DNA of 64,000 bases from Streptomyces aureus (GCF_000725495.1 NZ_KL647041.1:250721-314720), one strand, 5' to 3'. Shown: positions 18,004-27,159, counted from the first letter of the stretch. The notes: generated by a model not told the origin, from the sequence alone. Numbers and translations are program-made.

Positions 18004-18035
18004 CCGGGCGGCGGGGGGAAACCCGCGCCGCCCGG
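18004..18035 (+). terminator. Intercistronic hairpin between response regulator and kinase
   Basis: CCGGGCGGCG (18004-18013) pairs with CGCCGCCCGG (18026-18035) over a 12-base loop, with partial extension outward. It may damp read-through so that kinase is made in smaller amount than regulator. Confidence 0.5.
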
Positions 18036-18108
18036 ACCGCGCACGGCCCGGGCCGGCGCGGCGAGCGTGCACACTGGTCCCCGTACAGCCATCTGCCCGG
18101 AGGGCCCC

Positions 18109-19392
18109 GTGCGTCGCCGTCTGATCCAGTCCACCCTCGCCGTCGTCCTCGTGGTGATCGCCGTCTTCGGCGTCTCCCTCGTCATCGTCGAGACCCGCAC
18201 GATCAGCAACAGCGCCCAGGAACGGGTGGACTCCGAGGCGCTGCGCCTGGCCAGCATCGTGGACAGCCGCATCCTCGGCGACGAGAACATCAGCGCCGAG
18301 ACCTTCCGGAACCAGGTCACCGACCGGCGCTACGCCGTGATCAGGATCCCGGGCCGCGATCCCATCGAGGTCGGCAGCCAGCCCGCCGGCGACGTCATCC
18401 AGTACACCGCCAAGGGCGAGTCCGGCGAGACCGTCACCGTCCAGGAGCCGCGCTCCTCGGTGACCAAGGAGGTCGGCCGCACGCTCCTGGTCATCGGCGC
18501 CGTCGCGCTGCTGGCGATCATCGCCGCCGTCCTCCTCGCCGTACGCCAGGCCAACCGCCTCGCCTCCCCGCTCACCGACCTCGCCGAGACGGCGGAGCGG
18601 CTGGGCTCGGGCGATCCCCGCCCCCGGCACAAGCGCTACGGCGTGCCCGAGCTGGACCGGGTCGCCGACGTGCTGGACGGCAGCGCCGAGCGGATCGGCC
18701 GGATGCTCACCGCCGAGCGCCGTCTCGCCGCCGACGCCTCCCACCAGCTGCGGACCCCGCTGACGGCGCTCTCCATGCGCCTGGAGGAGATCACCCTCAC
18801 CGACGACCCCGACACGGTGAAGGAGGAGGCGACGATCGCGCTGACGCAGGTGGAGCGCCTCACGGACGTGGTCGAGCGCCTGCTGACCAACGCCCGCGAC
18901 CCGCGGACCGGCTCCGCTGTCTCCTTCGACCTCGACGAGGTCATCAAGCAGCAGCTGGAGGAATGGCGCCCGGCCTACCGCAGCGCCGGCCGCGCGATCG
19001 TCAGCTCCGGCAAACGCCATCTGCAGGCGGTGGGCACCCCGGGCGCGGTCGCCCAGGTCCTCGCGGCACTGATCGAGAACTCCCTCATGCACGGCGGCGG
19101 CACCGTCGCGCTGCGCACCCGGGTGACCGGCAACCAGGCCGTCATCGAGGTCACCGACGAGGGCCCCGGTGTCCCCACCGACCTCGGCGCCCGCATCTTC
19201 GAGCGCACCATCAGCGGCCGCAACTCCACCGGCATCGGCCTCGCCGTCGCCCGCGACCTCGCGGAGGCCGACGGGGGCCGTCTGGAGATGCTCCAGGCCC
19301 AGCCGCCGGTCTTCGGCATGTTCCTGTCCCGCACACCGCTCAAGCGCCCGCCCCGGCTCCCGGAGGACGACGAGGAGCGCACGGTCAGGTAG
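18109..19392 (+). CDS. Sensor histidine kinase
   Basis: The 427-aa membrane kinase has transmembrane helices at ~4-27 and ~124-144 flanking a ~95-residue extracellular sensor domain, then HAMP (~145-198), the phospho-acceptor His212 in ADASHQLRTPLTALSM, and the ATPase domain with ENSLMHGG (N-box), VTDEGPGVP (G1) and STGIGLAVARDLAE (G2). GTG 18109 is preferred over the upstream GTG 18067 because GGAGG sits five bases ahead of it and the helix then starts near the N-terminus. The stimulus is unknown. Confidence 0.93.
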   Translation: MRRRLIQSTLAVVLVVIAVFGVSLVIVETRTISNSAQERVDSEALRLASIVDSRILGDENISAETFRNQVTDRRYAVIRIPGRDPIEVGSQPAGDVIQYTAKGESGETVTVQEPRSSVTKEVGRTLLVIGAVALLAIIAAVLLAVRQANRLASPLTDLAETAERLGSGDPRPRHKRYGVPELDRVADVLDGSAERIGRMLTAERRLAADASHQLRTPLTALSMRLEEITLTDDPDTVKEEATIALTQVERLTDVVERLLTNARDPRTGSAVSFDLDEVIKQQLEEWRPAYRSAGRAIVSSGKRHLQAVGTPGAVAQVLAALIENSLMHGGGTVALRTRVTGNQAVIEVTDEGPGVPTDLGARIFERTISGRNSTGIGLAVARDLAEADGGRLEMLQAQPPVFGMFLSRTPLKRPPRLPEDDEERTVR

Positions 19393-19471
19393 CGGGGGCC
19401 GCCCGGGCCGGGCGGGGGAGGAAAGAGCGGGCGGGGAGGACCGGCCGGAGGGGCGTGGGCCCGGACAGGCC

Positions 19472-20011
19472 CTAGTTCACACGGGCCCGCGTGCGGCGGG
19501 CGTCGGGTACCTCGTCCAGGAACGCCTCGGCGCTGGCCACCGCCTCCCGGGCCGGGAGCGCCCGGAACACCCAGGTGCGGTAGGACCAGAAGCGGAAGAG
19601 CGTCGCGACGCCGATGCCGAGGAACTTGAAGACGTTGCTCTGCAGCGGGCTGTCCCAGCCGAAGCCGTACGTCGCCGCGTACAGCACGCCGTTCTCGATG
19701 ACCAGGCCCACCGCGCTGAACAGCAGGAACAGCGTCAGCTCCTTGGTGCGCCCGCCCTTGTCGCGGTCCCGGTACGTGAAGTAGCGGAACCCGATGTAGT
19801 TGAAGACGATCGACACGACCGTGGCGATGACGCTGGCCCGTACGACCTGCAGGCCGGTGAGGTGGCGTACGAGGTTGAACACGAGCAGATTGACGAGCAG
19901 CCCCGCACCGCCCACCGCGCCGAACTTGGCGACCTCCCGGAAGAGCAGGTCGAAGCGGCGCCGAACCGCGCTGCGAGGCCTCGTAGAAGGCCCCGGTGTG
20001 GCACTGCCCAT
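19472..20011 (-). CDS. GtrA-family small membrane protein
   Basis: The 179-aa protein has four predicted membrane helices in the GtrA/DPMS_TM domain (FGAVGGAGLLVNLLVFNLV, ASVIATVVSIVFNYIGFRYFTY, and FRFWSYRTWVF near the end). Members help move lipid-linked sugars or teichoic-acid precursors across the membrane. ATG 20011 places the domain at the normal distance from the N-terminus; an upstream start at 20131 adds a basic, unrelated stretch and is rejected. Placed between a kinase and purK it has no operon partner. Confidence 0.85.
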   Translation of the reverse strand: MGSATPGPSTRPRSAVRRRFDLLFREVAKFGAVGGAGLLVNLLVFNLVRHLTGLQVVRASVIATVVSIVFNYIGFRYFTYRDRDKGGRTKELTLFLLFSAVGLVIENGVLYAATYGFGWDSPLQSNVFKFLGIGVATLFRFWSYRTWVFRALPAREAVASAEAFLDEVPDARRTRARVN

Positions 20012-20206
20012 GGTGTCGCCAGCCCCTGTCGGTGGGTCGTGTCGTCTGCCGCGCGGGTGAGCGCGAGCGTGAATACGCCAACCAGCCCATGCTAACCAGC
20101 GCCCTCTCGCGATGCCTGTGCATGTGCTCACAGGTAAGAAAAGAGGCGGTCACCGGCAGGGAAAATCGGGCGTATCACCGCGGAAACCGGCCACCGTGGC
20201 GCGGCC

Positions 20207-20212
20207 GATACT
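20207..20212 (+). promoter_or_regulatory. -10-like element, probable leaderless purK mRNA
   Basis: GATACT ends eight bases before the GTG at 20221. GGAG lies only one base before that GTG, too close to act as a normal ribosome site, so a leaderless transcript is likely. Confidence 0.4.
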
Positions 20213-20220
20213 CTTGGAGC

Positions 20221-21381
20221 GTGACGTTCCCGGTAGTCGGCATGGTCGGCGGCGGTCAGCTCGCTCGTATGACACACGAGGCGGGCATCCCGCTCGGCAT
20301 CAAGTTCAAGCTCCTCAGTGACACCCCACAGGATTCCGCGGCGCAGGTCGTCGGCGAGGTCGTCGTCGGCGACTATCGCGACCTCGACACGCTGCGTGAC
20401 TTCGCGCGGGGCTGCGACGTGATCACCTTCGATCACGAGCACGTCCCGACCGAGCACCTGCGGGCCCTGGAGGCGGACGGCATCCCCGTCCGTCCGGGCC
20501 CCGACGCGCTCGTGCACGCCCAGGACAAGGGTGTGATGCGCGCCAAGCTCGACGCGATCGGCGTGCCGTGCCCGCGGCACCGCATCGTGACCGACGTGGC
20601 GGACGTGGCCGCGTTCGCCGCGGAGGGACTCGCCGCGGGGGAGGAGGGTGACGGTTTCCCGGTCATCCTCAAGACCGTCCGCGGCGGCTACGACGGCAAG
20701 GGGGTGTGGTTCGTCCGTTCCCCCGAGGAGGCGGCCGAGCCCTTCCGCGCCGGCGTTCCCGTCCTCGCCGAGGAGAAGGTCGACTTCGCGCGCGAGCTCG
20801 CCGCGAACGTCGTCCGCTCCCCGCACGGCCAGGCCGTCGCCTACCCGGTCGTCGAGTCCCAGCAGGTCGGCGGCGTCTGCGACACCGTGATCGCCCCGGC
20901 GCCCGGCATCGCCGAGGAGCTGGCCCTGGAGGCCCAGGAACTGGCGCTGCGCATCGCGAAGGAGCTCGGTGTCGTCGGGCACCTGGCGGTCGAGCTCTTC
21001 GAGACCCGCGACGGACGCATCCTCGTCAACGAACTGGCCATGCGCCCGCACAACTCGGGCCACTGGACCCAGGACGGCGCGGTCACCTCCCAGTTCGCCA
21101 ACCACGTCCGCGCGGTCCTCGACCTCCCGCTCGGCGACCCGCGCCCGCGTGCCCGGTGGACGGTCATGGCGAACGTCCTCGGCGGCGACTTCCCCGACAT
21201 GTACTCCGCGTACCTGCACTGCATGGCCCGCGACCCGCAGCTGAAGATCCACATGTACGGCAAGGACGTGAAGCCCGGTCGTAAGGTCGGCCATGTCAAC
21301 ACCTACGGCGACGACCTGGACGACGTCCTTGAGCGCGCCCGGCACGCAGCCGGCTACCTGAGAGGCACGATCACCGAATGA
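20221..21381 (+). CDS. purK: N5-carboxyaminoimidazole ribonucleotide synthase
   Basis: The 386-aa ATP-grasp enzyme of purine synthesis makes N5-CAIR from AIR, bicarbonate and ATP. Motifs: [12 protein letters not shown] at the N-terminus, [25 protein letters not shown] (ATP-grasp loop), [19 protein letters not shown] and RPHNSGHWT. The GTG start at 20221 agrees with the start of the conserved domain; the longer open frame begins inside gtrA and is rejected. Its stop overlaps the purE ATG (ATGA), so the two steps are coupled. Confidence 0.96.
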   Translation: MTFPVVGMVGGGQLARMTHEAGIPLGIKFKLLSDTPQDSAAQVVGEVVVGDYRDLDTLRDFARGCDVITFDHEHVPTEHLRALEADGIPVRPGPDALVHAQDKGVMRAKLDAIGVPCPRHRIVTDVADVAAFAAEGLAAGEEGDGFPVILKTVRGGYDGKGVWFVRSPEEAAEPFRAGVPVLAEEKVDFARELAANVVRSPHGQAVAYPVVESQQVGGVCDTVIAPAPGIAEELALEAQELALRIAKELGVVGHLAVELFETRDGRILVNELAMRPHNSGHWTQDGAVTSQFANHVRAVLDLPLGDPRPRARWTVMANVLGGDFPDMYSAYLHCMARDPQLKIHMYGKDVKPGRKVGHVNTYGDDLDDVLERARHAAGYLRGTITE

Positions 21382-21902
21382 GCCCCGTTGTAGGCATCGT
21401 CATGGGGTCGGACTCCGACTGGCCCGTCATGGAGGCCGCCGCCCAGGCGCTGGACGAGTTCGAGATCCCCTACGAGGTGGACGTCGTCTCCGCGCACCGC
21501 ATGCCCCGCGAGATGATCGCTTACGGCGAGCAGGCCGCGGAGCGCGGGCTCAAGGCGATCATCGCGGGTGCCGGCGGCGCGGCCCACCTGCCCGGGATGC
21601 TGGCGTCCGTCACCCCGCTGCCCGTCATCGGTGTGCCGGTCCCGCTCAAGTACCTCGACGGCATGGACTCGCTGCTGTCCATCGTGCAGATGCCGGCCGG
21701 TGTGCCCGTGGCGACCGTCTCCGTGGGCGGCGCCCGCAACGCCGGTCTGCTGGCCGCCCGGATGCTCGCCGCCCACGACGAGGAACTGCTCGGCCGGATG
21801 CGGGAGTTCCAGCAGGAGCTGAACGACCAGGCCACCGAGAAGGGCAAGCGGCTGCGTGCCAAGGCCGAGGGTGCCGCCGGCGGCTTCGGCTTCGGGAAGT
21901 GA
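21378..21902 (+). CDS. purE: N5-carboxyaminoimidazole ribonucleotide mutase, class I PurE
   Basis: The 174-aa protein rearranges N5-CAIR to CAIR. Signatures: [26 protein letters not shown] (catalytic His) and [23 protein letters not shown]. The C-terminal tail is basic and longer than the core fold. It overlaps purK and the following dipeptidase gene by four bases on each side. Confidence 0.97.
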   Translation: MSPVVGIVMGSDSDWPVMEAAAQALDEFEIPYEVDVVSAHRMPREMIAYGEQAAERGLKAIIAGAGGAAHLPGMLASVTPLPVIGVPVPLKYLDGMDSLLSIVQMPAGVPVATVSVGGARNAGLLAARMLAAHDEELLGRMREFQQELNDQATEKGKRLRAKAEGAAGGFGFGK

Positions 21903-23101
21903 CGCGGATGACGTCGTCCTCCCTGCCGTCGATCGACCGCGCCCGGGCCCTGCTCGACGAGTTCCCGGTCGTCGACGGGCACAACGACCTGCCGTACGCC
22001 CTGCGGGAGCAGGTCCGCTACGACCTCGGTGCCCGTGACATCGCCACCGACCAGAGCGCCCATCTGCACACGGACCTGGCCCGGCTGCGCGCGGGCGGCG
22101 TCGGCGCCCAGTACTGGTCGGTGTACGTCCGCTCGGACCTGCCGGGCGCGCTGACGGCCACGCTGGAGCAGATCGACTGCGTACGGCAGCTGATCGACCG
22201 CTACCCGGCGGACCTGCGGGCCGCGCTGACCGCCGCCGACATGGAGGCGGCCCGAGCCGAGGGCCGGATCGCCTCGCTCATGGGCGCCGAGGGCGGCCAC
22301 TCGATCGACGGCTCCCTGGCCGCCCTGCGCGCGCTGTACGCGCTCGGCGTCCGGTACATGACCCTCACCCACAACGACAACATCGCCTGGGCCGACTCGG
22401 CGACGGACGTCCCCGCGGTGGGCGGCCTGTCCGCGTTCGGCCGCGAGGTCGTCCGGGAGATGAACCGCGAGGGCATGCTCGTCGACCTCTCGCACGTGGC
22501 CGCGACGACCATGCGCGACGCGCTCGACACCTCCGTCGCGCCGGTGATCTTCTCGCACTCCTCGGCCCGTGCCGTGTGCGACCACCCGCGCAACATCCCG
22601 GACGACGTGCTGGAGCGGCTGCCCGCCAACGGCGGTGTGGCGATGGTGACGTTCGTGCCGAAGTTCGTCCTCCAGGCGGCGGTCGACTGGACCGCCTCGG
22701 CCGACGAGAACATGCGCGCGAACGGCTTCCACCACCTCGACACCACGGCCGAGGCCATGAAGGTGCACCGCGCCTTCGAGGAGGAGAACCCGCGTCCGAT
22801 CGCGACGGTCTCGACGGTCGCCGACCACCTCGACCACATGCGCGAGGTCGCCGGCATCGACCACCTCGGCATCGGCGGCGACTACGACGGCACGGCGTTC
22901 ACCCCGGCCGGCCTCGACGACGTCTCCGGCTATCCGAACCTGATCGCCGAGCTCCTCGACCGCGGCTGGTCCTCCTCGGACGTGACCAAGCTGACCTGGC
23001 AGAACGCGGTGCGCGTGCTGGGCGCGGCGGAGGACGTGTCCCGCGACCTCCGCTCCCGCCGGGGGCCGTCGAACGCGACGCTGGAGCAGCTGGACGGCTG
23101 A
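21899..23101 (+). CDS. Membrane dipeptidase (renal dipeptidase, M19 family)
   Basis: The 400-aa zinc dipeptidase has [13 protein letters not shown] (HxD), [14 protein letters not shown] (metal Glu), [35 protein letters not shown], and [13 protein letters not shown] at the distal active site. It overlaps the purE stop by GTGA, so it is part of the pur unit although the reaction (dipeptide hydrolysis) is unrelated to purines. An ATG four codons in is an alternative start. Confidence 0.92.
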   Translation: MTRMTSSSLPSIDRARALLDEFPVVDGHNDLPYALREQVRYDLGARDIATDQSAHLHTDLARLRAGGVGAQYWSVYVRSDLPGALTATLEQIDCVRQLIDRYPADLRAALTAADMEAARAEGRIASLMGAEGGHSIDGSLAALRALYALGVRYMTLTHNDNIAWADSATDVPAVGGLSAFGREVVREMNREGMLVDLSHVAATTMRDALDTSVAPVIFSHSSARAVCDHPRNIPDDVLERLPANGGVAMVTFVPKFVLQAAVDWTASADENMRANGFHHLDTTAEAMKVHRAFEEENPRPIATVSTVADHLDHMREVAGIDHLGIGGDYDGTAFTPAGLDDVSGYPNLIAELLDRGWSSSDVTKLTWQNAVRVLGAAEDVSRDLRSRRGPSNATLEQLDG

Positions 23102-23174
23102 CGGCCGACCGCCGGCGACTGACGGCGGACGGCCGACGGCTCATCGAATCACCGGCCCCGGACTCCGGGGCGCG

Positions 23175-23209
23175 CGAAGGCGCCCGGGCACATCGCCCGG
23201 GCGCCTTCG
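23175..23209. terminator. Bidirectional terminator between dipeptidase and VOC gene
   Basis: Perfect 15-bp inverted repeat (23175-23189 with 23195-23209), loop ACATC, between convergent genes. Confidence 0.88.
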
Positions 23210-23243
23210 TCATGAGCCGCTCACGCGTTCCGGCCGGGTGCGG

Positions 23244-23603
23244 TCAGCCGGCGCAGAGACAGAACGGATGCCCGGCCGGGTCGGCGTACACCCGGAACGA
23301 ACGCGACCTGTCCTCGGTGTCCAGCGGGGTCGCGCCGAGCTCCAGCACGCCCTTCTCCGCCACGTCCAGGTCCTCGACGTTCAGGTCCAGGTGCAGCTGC
23401 TGCGAGCCGTCGGACGAGGGCCAGCGCGGCGGTACGTACCCGGGCGAGGCCTGGAAGGCCAGCTTCCGGCCGCCGGGCAGGTCCAGGTCGACCCAGTCGG
23501 ACTCCTCCGTGATCGTGCCGCCCAGCACCCCCGCGTAGAACTCGGCCAGCGCGCGCGGGTCGGGACAGTCCAGGACGACGACGTCCAGGGTGGCGAGTGC
23601 CAT
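23244..23603 (-). CDS. Glyoxalase/bleomycin-resistance (VOC) superfamily protein
   Basis: The 119-aa protein has one pair of beta-alpha-beta-beta-beta modules: LDVVVLDCPDPRALAEFYAGVLG, then HLDLNVEDLDVAEKGVLELGA and VYADPAGHPFCL. The His and Glu positions typical of metal-binding VOC folds are only partly present, so the reaction is unknown. GGAGG five bases before ATG 23603 fixes the start; the longer frame to 23678 is rejected. It is divergent from the CGNR regulator across a compact operator region. Confidence 0.85.
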   Translation of the reverse strand: MALATLDVVVLDCPDPRALAEFYAGVLGGTITEESDWVDLDLPGGRKLAFQASPGYVPPRWPSSDGSQQLHLDLNVEDLDVAEKGVLELGATPLDTEDRSRSFRVYADPAGHPFCLCAG

Positions 23604-23627
23604 GACTTCCTCCGTGGGATCTCCGGC

Positions 23628-23654
23628 GACACCGACGGGCTGCCCGTCGGTGTC
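23628..23654 (-). promoter_or_regulatory. Hairpin in the VOC-gene leader
   Basis: GACACCGACGGGC (23628-23640) and its exact complement (23642-23654) form a stem of 11-12 bp, ending about 25 bases before the VOC start codon. It could limit translation or act as an early terminator. Confidence 0.5.
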
Positions 23655-23656
23655 CC

Positions 23657-23719
23657 GGTTACCGGTAAGGCGCTTCAAGGAGTAACGGTTACCTCATGGT
23701 CCCCCATCGGAGGTAACGT
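23657..23719. promoter_or_regulatory. Cluster of GGTTACC half-sites between the VOC and CGNR genes
   Basis: TTACCGGTAA (23659-23668) and GTAACGGTTAC (23682-23692) are perfect palindromes, and GTTACCTC (23688-23695) pairs exactly with GAGGTAAC (23710-23717). The last arm overlaps TAACGT (23714-23719), a -10-like hexamer seven bases before the CGNR-gene ATG (a leaderless arrangement). This is the architecture of a self-regulated divergent operator. Confidence 0.55.
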
Positions 23720-23726
23720 CGCAACC

Positions 23727-24233
23727 ATGAATGACAGAGCGCCCGCGCCCGGCGGTCTGGCCCTGGTCCAGGCGCTGGTGAACACCCTGGACATCGAGTC
23801 GGGCGCCGACGCGCTGGACACGCCCGAGGGGCTGGCGCGGTTCGGCCTCGCGGCGGGCGGGGCGGAGGGGGCCCGCGAACTGCGCGAGTCGCTGCGGGCG
23901 GTGTGCCTGGCGCACGCGGGCCATCCGGCGCACCGGGAGGTGACCCCGCTCGGGGACCTCCTCGCCCACGCGCCCCTACGGGTGGCACTCGACCCGGCCG
24001 GAGGCACCGCACACCTGGTCCCCGCGGTCGGGACGCCCGCACCGCTGGACTTCCGTGTCGCCGCCGCGATCGCCGAGGCGCTGGTCGAGGGCACCTGGCC
24101 CCGGCTGAAGGCCTGTGAGGCCCCGACCTGCCACTGGGCGTACTACGACCGCTCGCCCGCGGGCCGGGGCCGCTGGTGCTCGATGTCGGTGTGCGGGGCG
24201 CGCGCCAAGATGCGCCGCTACCGCGCCAAGTAG
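23727..24233 (+). CDS. CGNR zinc-finger (ABATE-domain) putative regulator
   Basis: The 168-aa protein has an N-terminal ABATE-like region (~1-120) and a C-terminal CGNR zinc finger: CEAPTCHWAYYD, then RWCSMSVCGARAKMRRY, with the usual C-x4-C and C-x4-C pairs (the family CGNR is CGAR here). Such proteins are thought to bind nucleic acid and regulate a neighbour. GGAGG is 13 bases before the ATG, which is far, so the message may be leaderless. The adjacent GGTTACC cluster is a natural target. Confidence 0.85.
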   Translation: MNDRAPAPGGLALVQALVNTLDIESGADALDTPEGLARFGLAAGGAEGARELRESLRAVCLAHAGHPAHREVTPLGDLLAHAPLRVALDPAGGTAHLVPAVGTPAPLDFRVAAAIAEALVEGTWPRLKACEAPTCHWAYYDRSPAGRGRWCSMSVCGARAKMRRYRAK

Positions 24234-24335
24234 CCGCCCGGACGCCGCAGATCCTGCGGGCGACGGGGCCCGGGACGGGACGGAGTCCGGTGGTCTCCGG
24301 TCACCGCACAGCGAAGTGGTGCAGAATGCAACCGG

Positions 24336-24372
24336 CGCCGGTCCGGCCGACTGAGCCTCGGCCGGACCGGCG
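24336..24372. terminator. Bidirectional terminator between CGNR gene and UDP-glucose dehydrogenase
   Basis: Arms 24336-24350 and 24358-24372 form a perfect 15-bp stem with a 7-base loop between convergent genes. Confidence 0.85.
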
Positions 24373-24461
24373 TCCTCCGCCGCGCCCTGCCGTGATCCGC
24401 CGTTCCGGCCGGAACCCGGGGCGGGGCGAAGAGGGTGCTCCGGGCCCCGCCGGGGGTGGGA

Positions 24462-25805
24462 TCAGGCGGTCGGGCGGCCCATCGCGCGGTACGTCCAGCC
24501 CGCCCGGCGCCACAGCTCCGGGTCCAGGGCGTTCCGCCCGTCGAGCAGCACCCGGGACGTGACGGCCTCGCCCAGCACCGCCGGGTCCAGCTCGCGGAAC
24601 TCGCGCCACTCCGTCAGGTGCAGGACGACGTCGGCGCCCCGCACTGCCTCCGCGGCCGAGCCGGCGTACCCGAGGGTCGGGAAGAGCCGCCGGGCGTTCT
24701 CCATGCCCTTGGGGTCGTAGACGGTGACCTGGCCGCCCTGGAGGTGGATCTGCCCGGCGACGTTCAGTGCCGGGGAGTCGCGCACGTCGTCCGAGTCCGG
24801 CTTGAAGGTCGCGCCGAGCACGGCCACCCGCTTGCCGAGGAACGAGCCGCCACCGAGCGCGTCGCGGGCCATCTCCACCATCTGACCGCGGCGCCGCATG
24901 TTGATGGAGTCGATCTCGCGCAGGAAGGTCAGCGCCTGGTCGGCGCCGAGCTCGCCCGCGCGCGCCATGAAGGCGCGGATGTCCTTGGGCAGGCAGCCGC
25001 CGCCGAAGCCGATCCCGGCCCGCAGGAACTTCTTCCCGATCCGCTCGTCGTGTCCTATGGCCTCGGCCAGCATGGCGACATCGCCGCCCGCGGCCTCGCA
25101 GACCTCCGCCATCGCGTTGATGAAGGAGATCTTGGTGGCGAGGAAGGAGTTCGCGGACGTCTTCACCAGCTCGGCGGTCGGGAAGTCGGTCACGACGAAC
25201 GGCGTGCCCTCGGCGACCGGCGTCAGGTAGACCTCGCGCAGCAGCTTCTCGGAGCGCTCGCTGCGCACGCCGACCACGATCCGGTCGGGGTGCAGGGTGT
25301 CGTTCACCGCGAAGCCCTCGCGCAGGAACTCCGGGTTCCAGGCCAGCTCTGCGTCCGCGCCCGCGGGCGACAGCTCGGCGAGCCGCGCGGCCAGCCGCTC
25401 CGCCGAGCCGACCGGCACGGTGGACTTGCCGACGACCAGGGCGGGGCCGTGCAGATGGGGCGCCAGCGCCTCGAAGGCCGCGTCGACGTAGGACATGTCG
25501 CAGGCGTACTCGCCGTGCTTCTGCGGCGTGTTCACACAGACGAAGTGGACGTCTCCGAAGGCGCCGACCTCGGCCCAGTCCATGGTGAAACGGAGCCGGC
25601 CCGTGGAGCCCTCGATCCCGGCCACGTGCTTGCGCAGCAGCTCCTCGAGACCGGGCTCGAACATCGGGACCTCGCCCCGCTGGAGCATCTCGATCTTCTC
25701 CGGCACCACGTCGAGCCCGAGGACCTCGAAGCCGAGCTCGGCCATGGCCGCGGCGTGGGTGGCGCCGAGGTAGCCGGTGCCGATCACGGTGATCTTGAGG
25801 GCCAT
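24462..25805 (-). CDS. UDP-glucose 6-dehydrogenase family protein
   Basis: The 447-aa enzyme oxidises UDP-glucose to UDP-glucuronate with two NAD+. Domains: N-terminal Rossmann fold (ITVIGTGYLGATHAAAMAELG), substrate region (KSTVPVGSAERLA, AWNPEFLREG), catalytic Cys271 in GFGGGCLPKD, and the C-terminal UDP-binding domain (VLGATFKPDSDDVRDSPAL). UDP-mannosaminuronate relatives share this fold, so the exact sugar is likely but not certain. GGAG precedes ATG 25805. It would feed wall or capsule polymers, in line with the envelope genes that follow. Confidence 0.92.
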   Translation of the reverse strand: MALKITVIGTGYLGATHAAAMAELGFEVLGLDVVPEKIEMLQRGEVPMFEPGLEELLRKHVAGIEGSTGRLRFTMDWAEVGAFGDVHFVCVNTPQKHGEYACDMSYVDAAFEALAPHLHGPALVVGKSTVPVGSAERLAARLAELSPAGADAELAWNPEFLREGFAVNDTLHPDRIVVGVRSERSEKLLREVYLTPVAEGTPFVVTDFPTAELVKTSANSFLATKISFINAMAEVCEAAGGDVAMLAEAIGHDERIGKKFLRAGIGFGGGCLPKDIRAFMARAGELGADQALTFLREIDSINMRRRGQMVEMARDALGGGSFLGKRVAVLGATFKPDSDDVRDSPALNVAGQIHLQGGQVTVYDPKGMENARRLFPTLGYAGSAAEAVRGADVVLHLTEWREFRELDPAVLGEAVTSRVLLDGRNALDPELWRRAGWTYRAMGRPTA

Positions 25806-25931
25806 GGGTGCTCCAGAGGTGTGCGGCGCGGAGGTGCGCGCCTGAGCATAGTCGGGGCTTCGGGGAGCGCTTTCACGGGCAGTTTTCCCCCTGTCGCCAA
25901 GCTCACGTATCCGTCCCGCGGGAAGGGACTC

Positions 25932-25960
25932 TAAAATTGTGTTACTTAACGGTAGTTAGC
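25932..25960 (+). promoter_or_regulatory. Promoter -10 and hyphenated palindrome before the acyl-CoA dehydrogenase
   Basis: TAAAAT (25932-25937) is a good -10, but no matching -35 was found. Just downstream, 25942-25959 has the symmetrical spacing TA-2-TA-1-CG-1-TA-2-TA, typical of TetR-type operators, placed where a repressor would block elongation or promoter clearance. Confidence 0.4.
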
Positions 25961-25996
25961 GCCGCCAGCACAGCACCCCTTGGAGCGTGAGAGACC

Positions 25997-27154
25997 TTGG
26001 CCGGATCGGCTGATTTCGACCTGTACCGCCCGTCCGAGGAGCACGACATGCTCCGGGACGCGATCCGTTCGCTGGCCGAGGCGAAGATCGCGCCGTACGC
26101 CGCCGCGGTGGACGAGGAAGCCCGCTTCCCGCAGGAGGCGCTGGACGCCCTGGTCGCGAACGACCTGCACGCCGTGCACGTCCCCGAGGAGTACGGCGGC
26201 GCCGGCGCCGACGCCCTCGCGACGGTCATCGTGATCGAGGAGGTGGCCCGCGTCTGCGTGTCCTCCTCCCTGATCCCCGCGGTGAACAAGCTGGGCTCGC
26301 TCCCGGTGATCCTCTCCGGCTCCGAGGAGCTGAAGAAGAAGTACCTGGGCCCGCTCGCCAAGGGCGACGGCATGTTCTCGTACTGCCTCTCCGAGCCGGA
26401 CGCCGGTTCGGACGCGGCCGGCATGAAGACGCGCGCCGTCCGCGACGGCGACCACTGGGTGCTCAACGGCGTGAAGCGCTGGATCACCAACGCGGGCGTC
26501 TCCGAGTACTACACGGTCATGGCGGTGACCGACCCGACGAAGCGCTCCAAGGGCATCAGCGCGTTCGTCGTCGAGAAGTCCGACGAGGGCGTGTCCTTCG
26601 GCGCCCCCGAGAAGAAGCTCGGCATCAAGGGCAGCCCGACGCGCGAGGTCTACCTCGACAACGTCCGCATCCCCGCCGACCGCATGATCGGCGAGGAGGG
26701 CACCGGCTTCGCCACGGCGATGAAGACGCTGGACCACACCCGCATCACCATCGCGGCCCAGGCCCTCGGTGTCGCCCAGGGCGCCCTCGACTACGCCAAG
26801 GGCTACGTCCAGGAGCGCAAGCAGTTCGGCAAGGCGATCGCCGACTTCCAGGGCATCCAGTTCATGCTCGCCGACATGGCCATGAAGATCGAGGCCGCCC
26901 GCCAGCTCACGTACGCGGCCGCCGCCAAGTCGGAGCGCGGCGACAAGGACCTCACCTTCCAGGGCGCCGCCGCCAAGTGCTTCGCCTCGGACGTGGCCAT
27001 GGAGGTCACCACCGACGCCGTCCAGCTCCTCGGCGGCTACGGCTACACCCGCGACTACCCGGTCGAGCGCATGATGCGCGACGCGAAGATCACGCAGATC
27101 TACGAGGGCACGAACCAGGTCCAGCGCATCGTCATGGCGCGGAACCTGCCGTAA
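25997..27154 (+). CDS. Acyl-CoA dehydrogenase
   Basis: The 385-aa FAD enzyme catalyses the first step of fatty- or branched-acyl-CoA beta-oxidation. Signatures: HVPEEYGGAGADALA, SYCLSEPDAGSDAAGMKT (FAD/substrate loop), GVKRWITNAG, QFGKAIADFQGIQFMLADMA, QLLGGYGYTRDYPVERMMRDA, and the catalytic Glu370 in YEGTNQVQRIV. A TTG at 25997 gives the N-terminus expected for the family; the first ATG would drop 17 residues. The ribosome site is weak (GGAG 11 bases upstream). Chain-length preference cannot be read from the sequence. Confidence 0.93.
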   Translation: MAGSADFDLYRPSEEHDMLRDAIRSLAEAKIAPYAAAVDEEARFPQEALDALVANDLHAVHVPEEYGGAGADALATVIVIEEVARVCVSSSLIPAVNKLGSLPVILSGSEELKKKYLGPLAKGDGMFSYCLSEPDAGSDAAGMKTRAVRDGDHWVLNGVKRWITNAGVSEYYTVMAVTDPTKRSKGISAFVVEKSDEGVSFGAPEKKLGIKGSPTREVYLDNVRIPADRMIGEEGTGFATAMKTLDHTRITIAAQALGVAQGALDYAKGYVQERKQFGKAIADFQGIQFMLADMAMKIEAARQLTYAAAAKSERGDKDLTFQGAAAKCFASDVAMEVTTDAVQLLGGYGYTRDYPVERMMRDAKITQIYEGTNQVQRIVMARNLP

Positions 27155-27159
27155 CCCCG

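Noticed and set aside
24280..24350. tRNA-like stretch before the terminator downstream of the CGNR gene
   Set aside because: No T-loop consensus and no acceptor-stem pairing could be drawn; the following terminator explains the symmetry.
25865..25878. GGGGAGCGCTTTCA resembling a LacI/CebR operator before the acyl-CoA dehydrogenase gene
   Set aside because: Only about 11 of 14 positions fit and the symmetry is lost on the right side; too weak beside the site at 8176.
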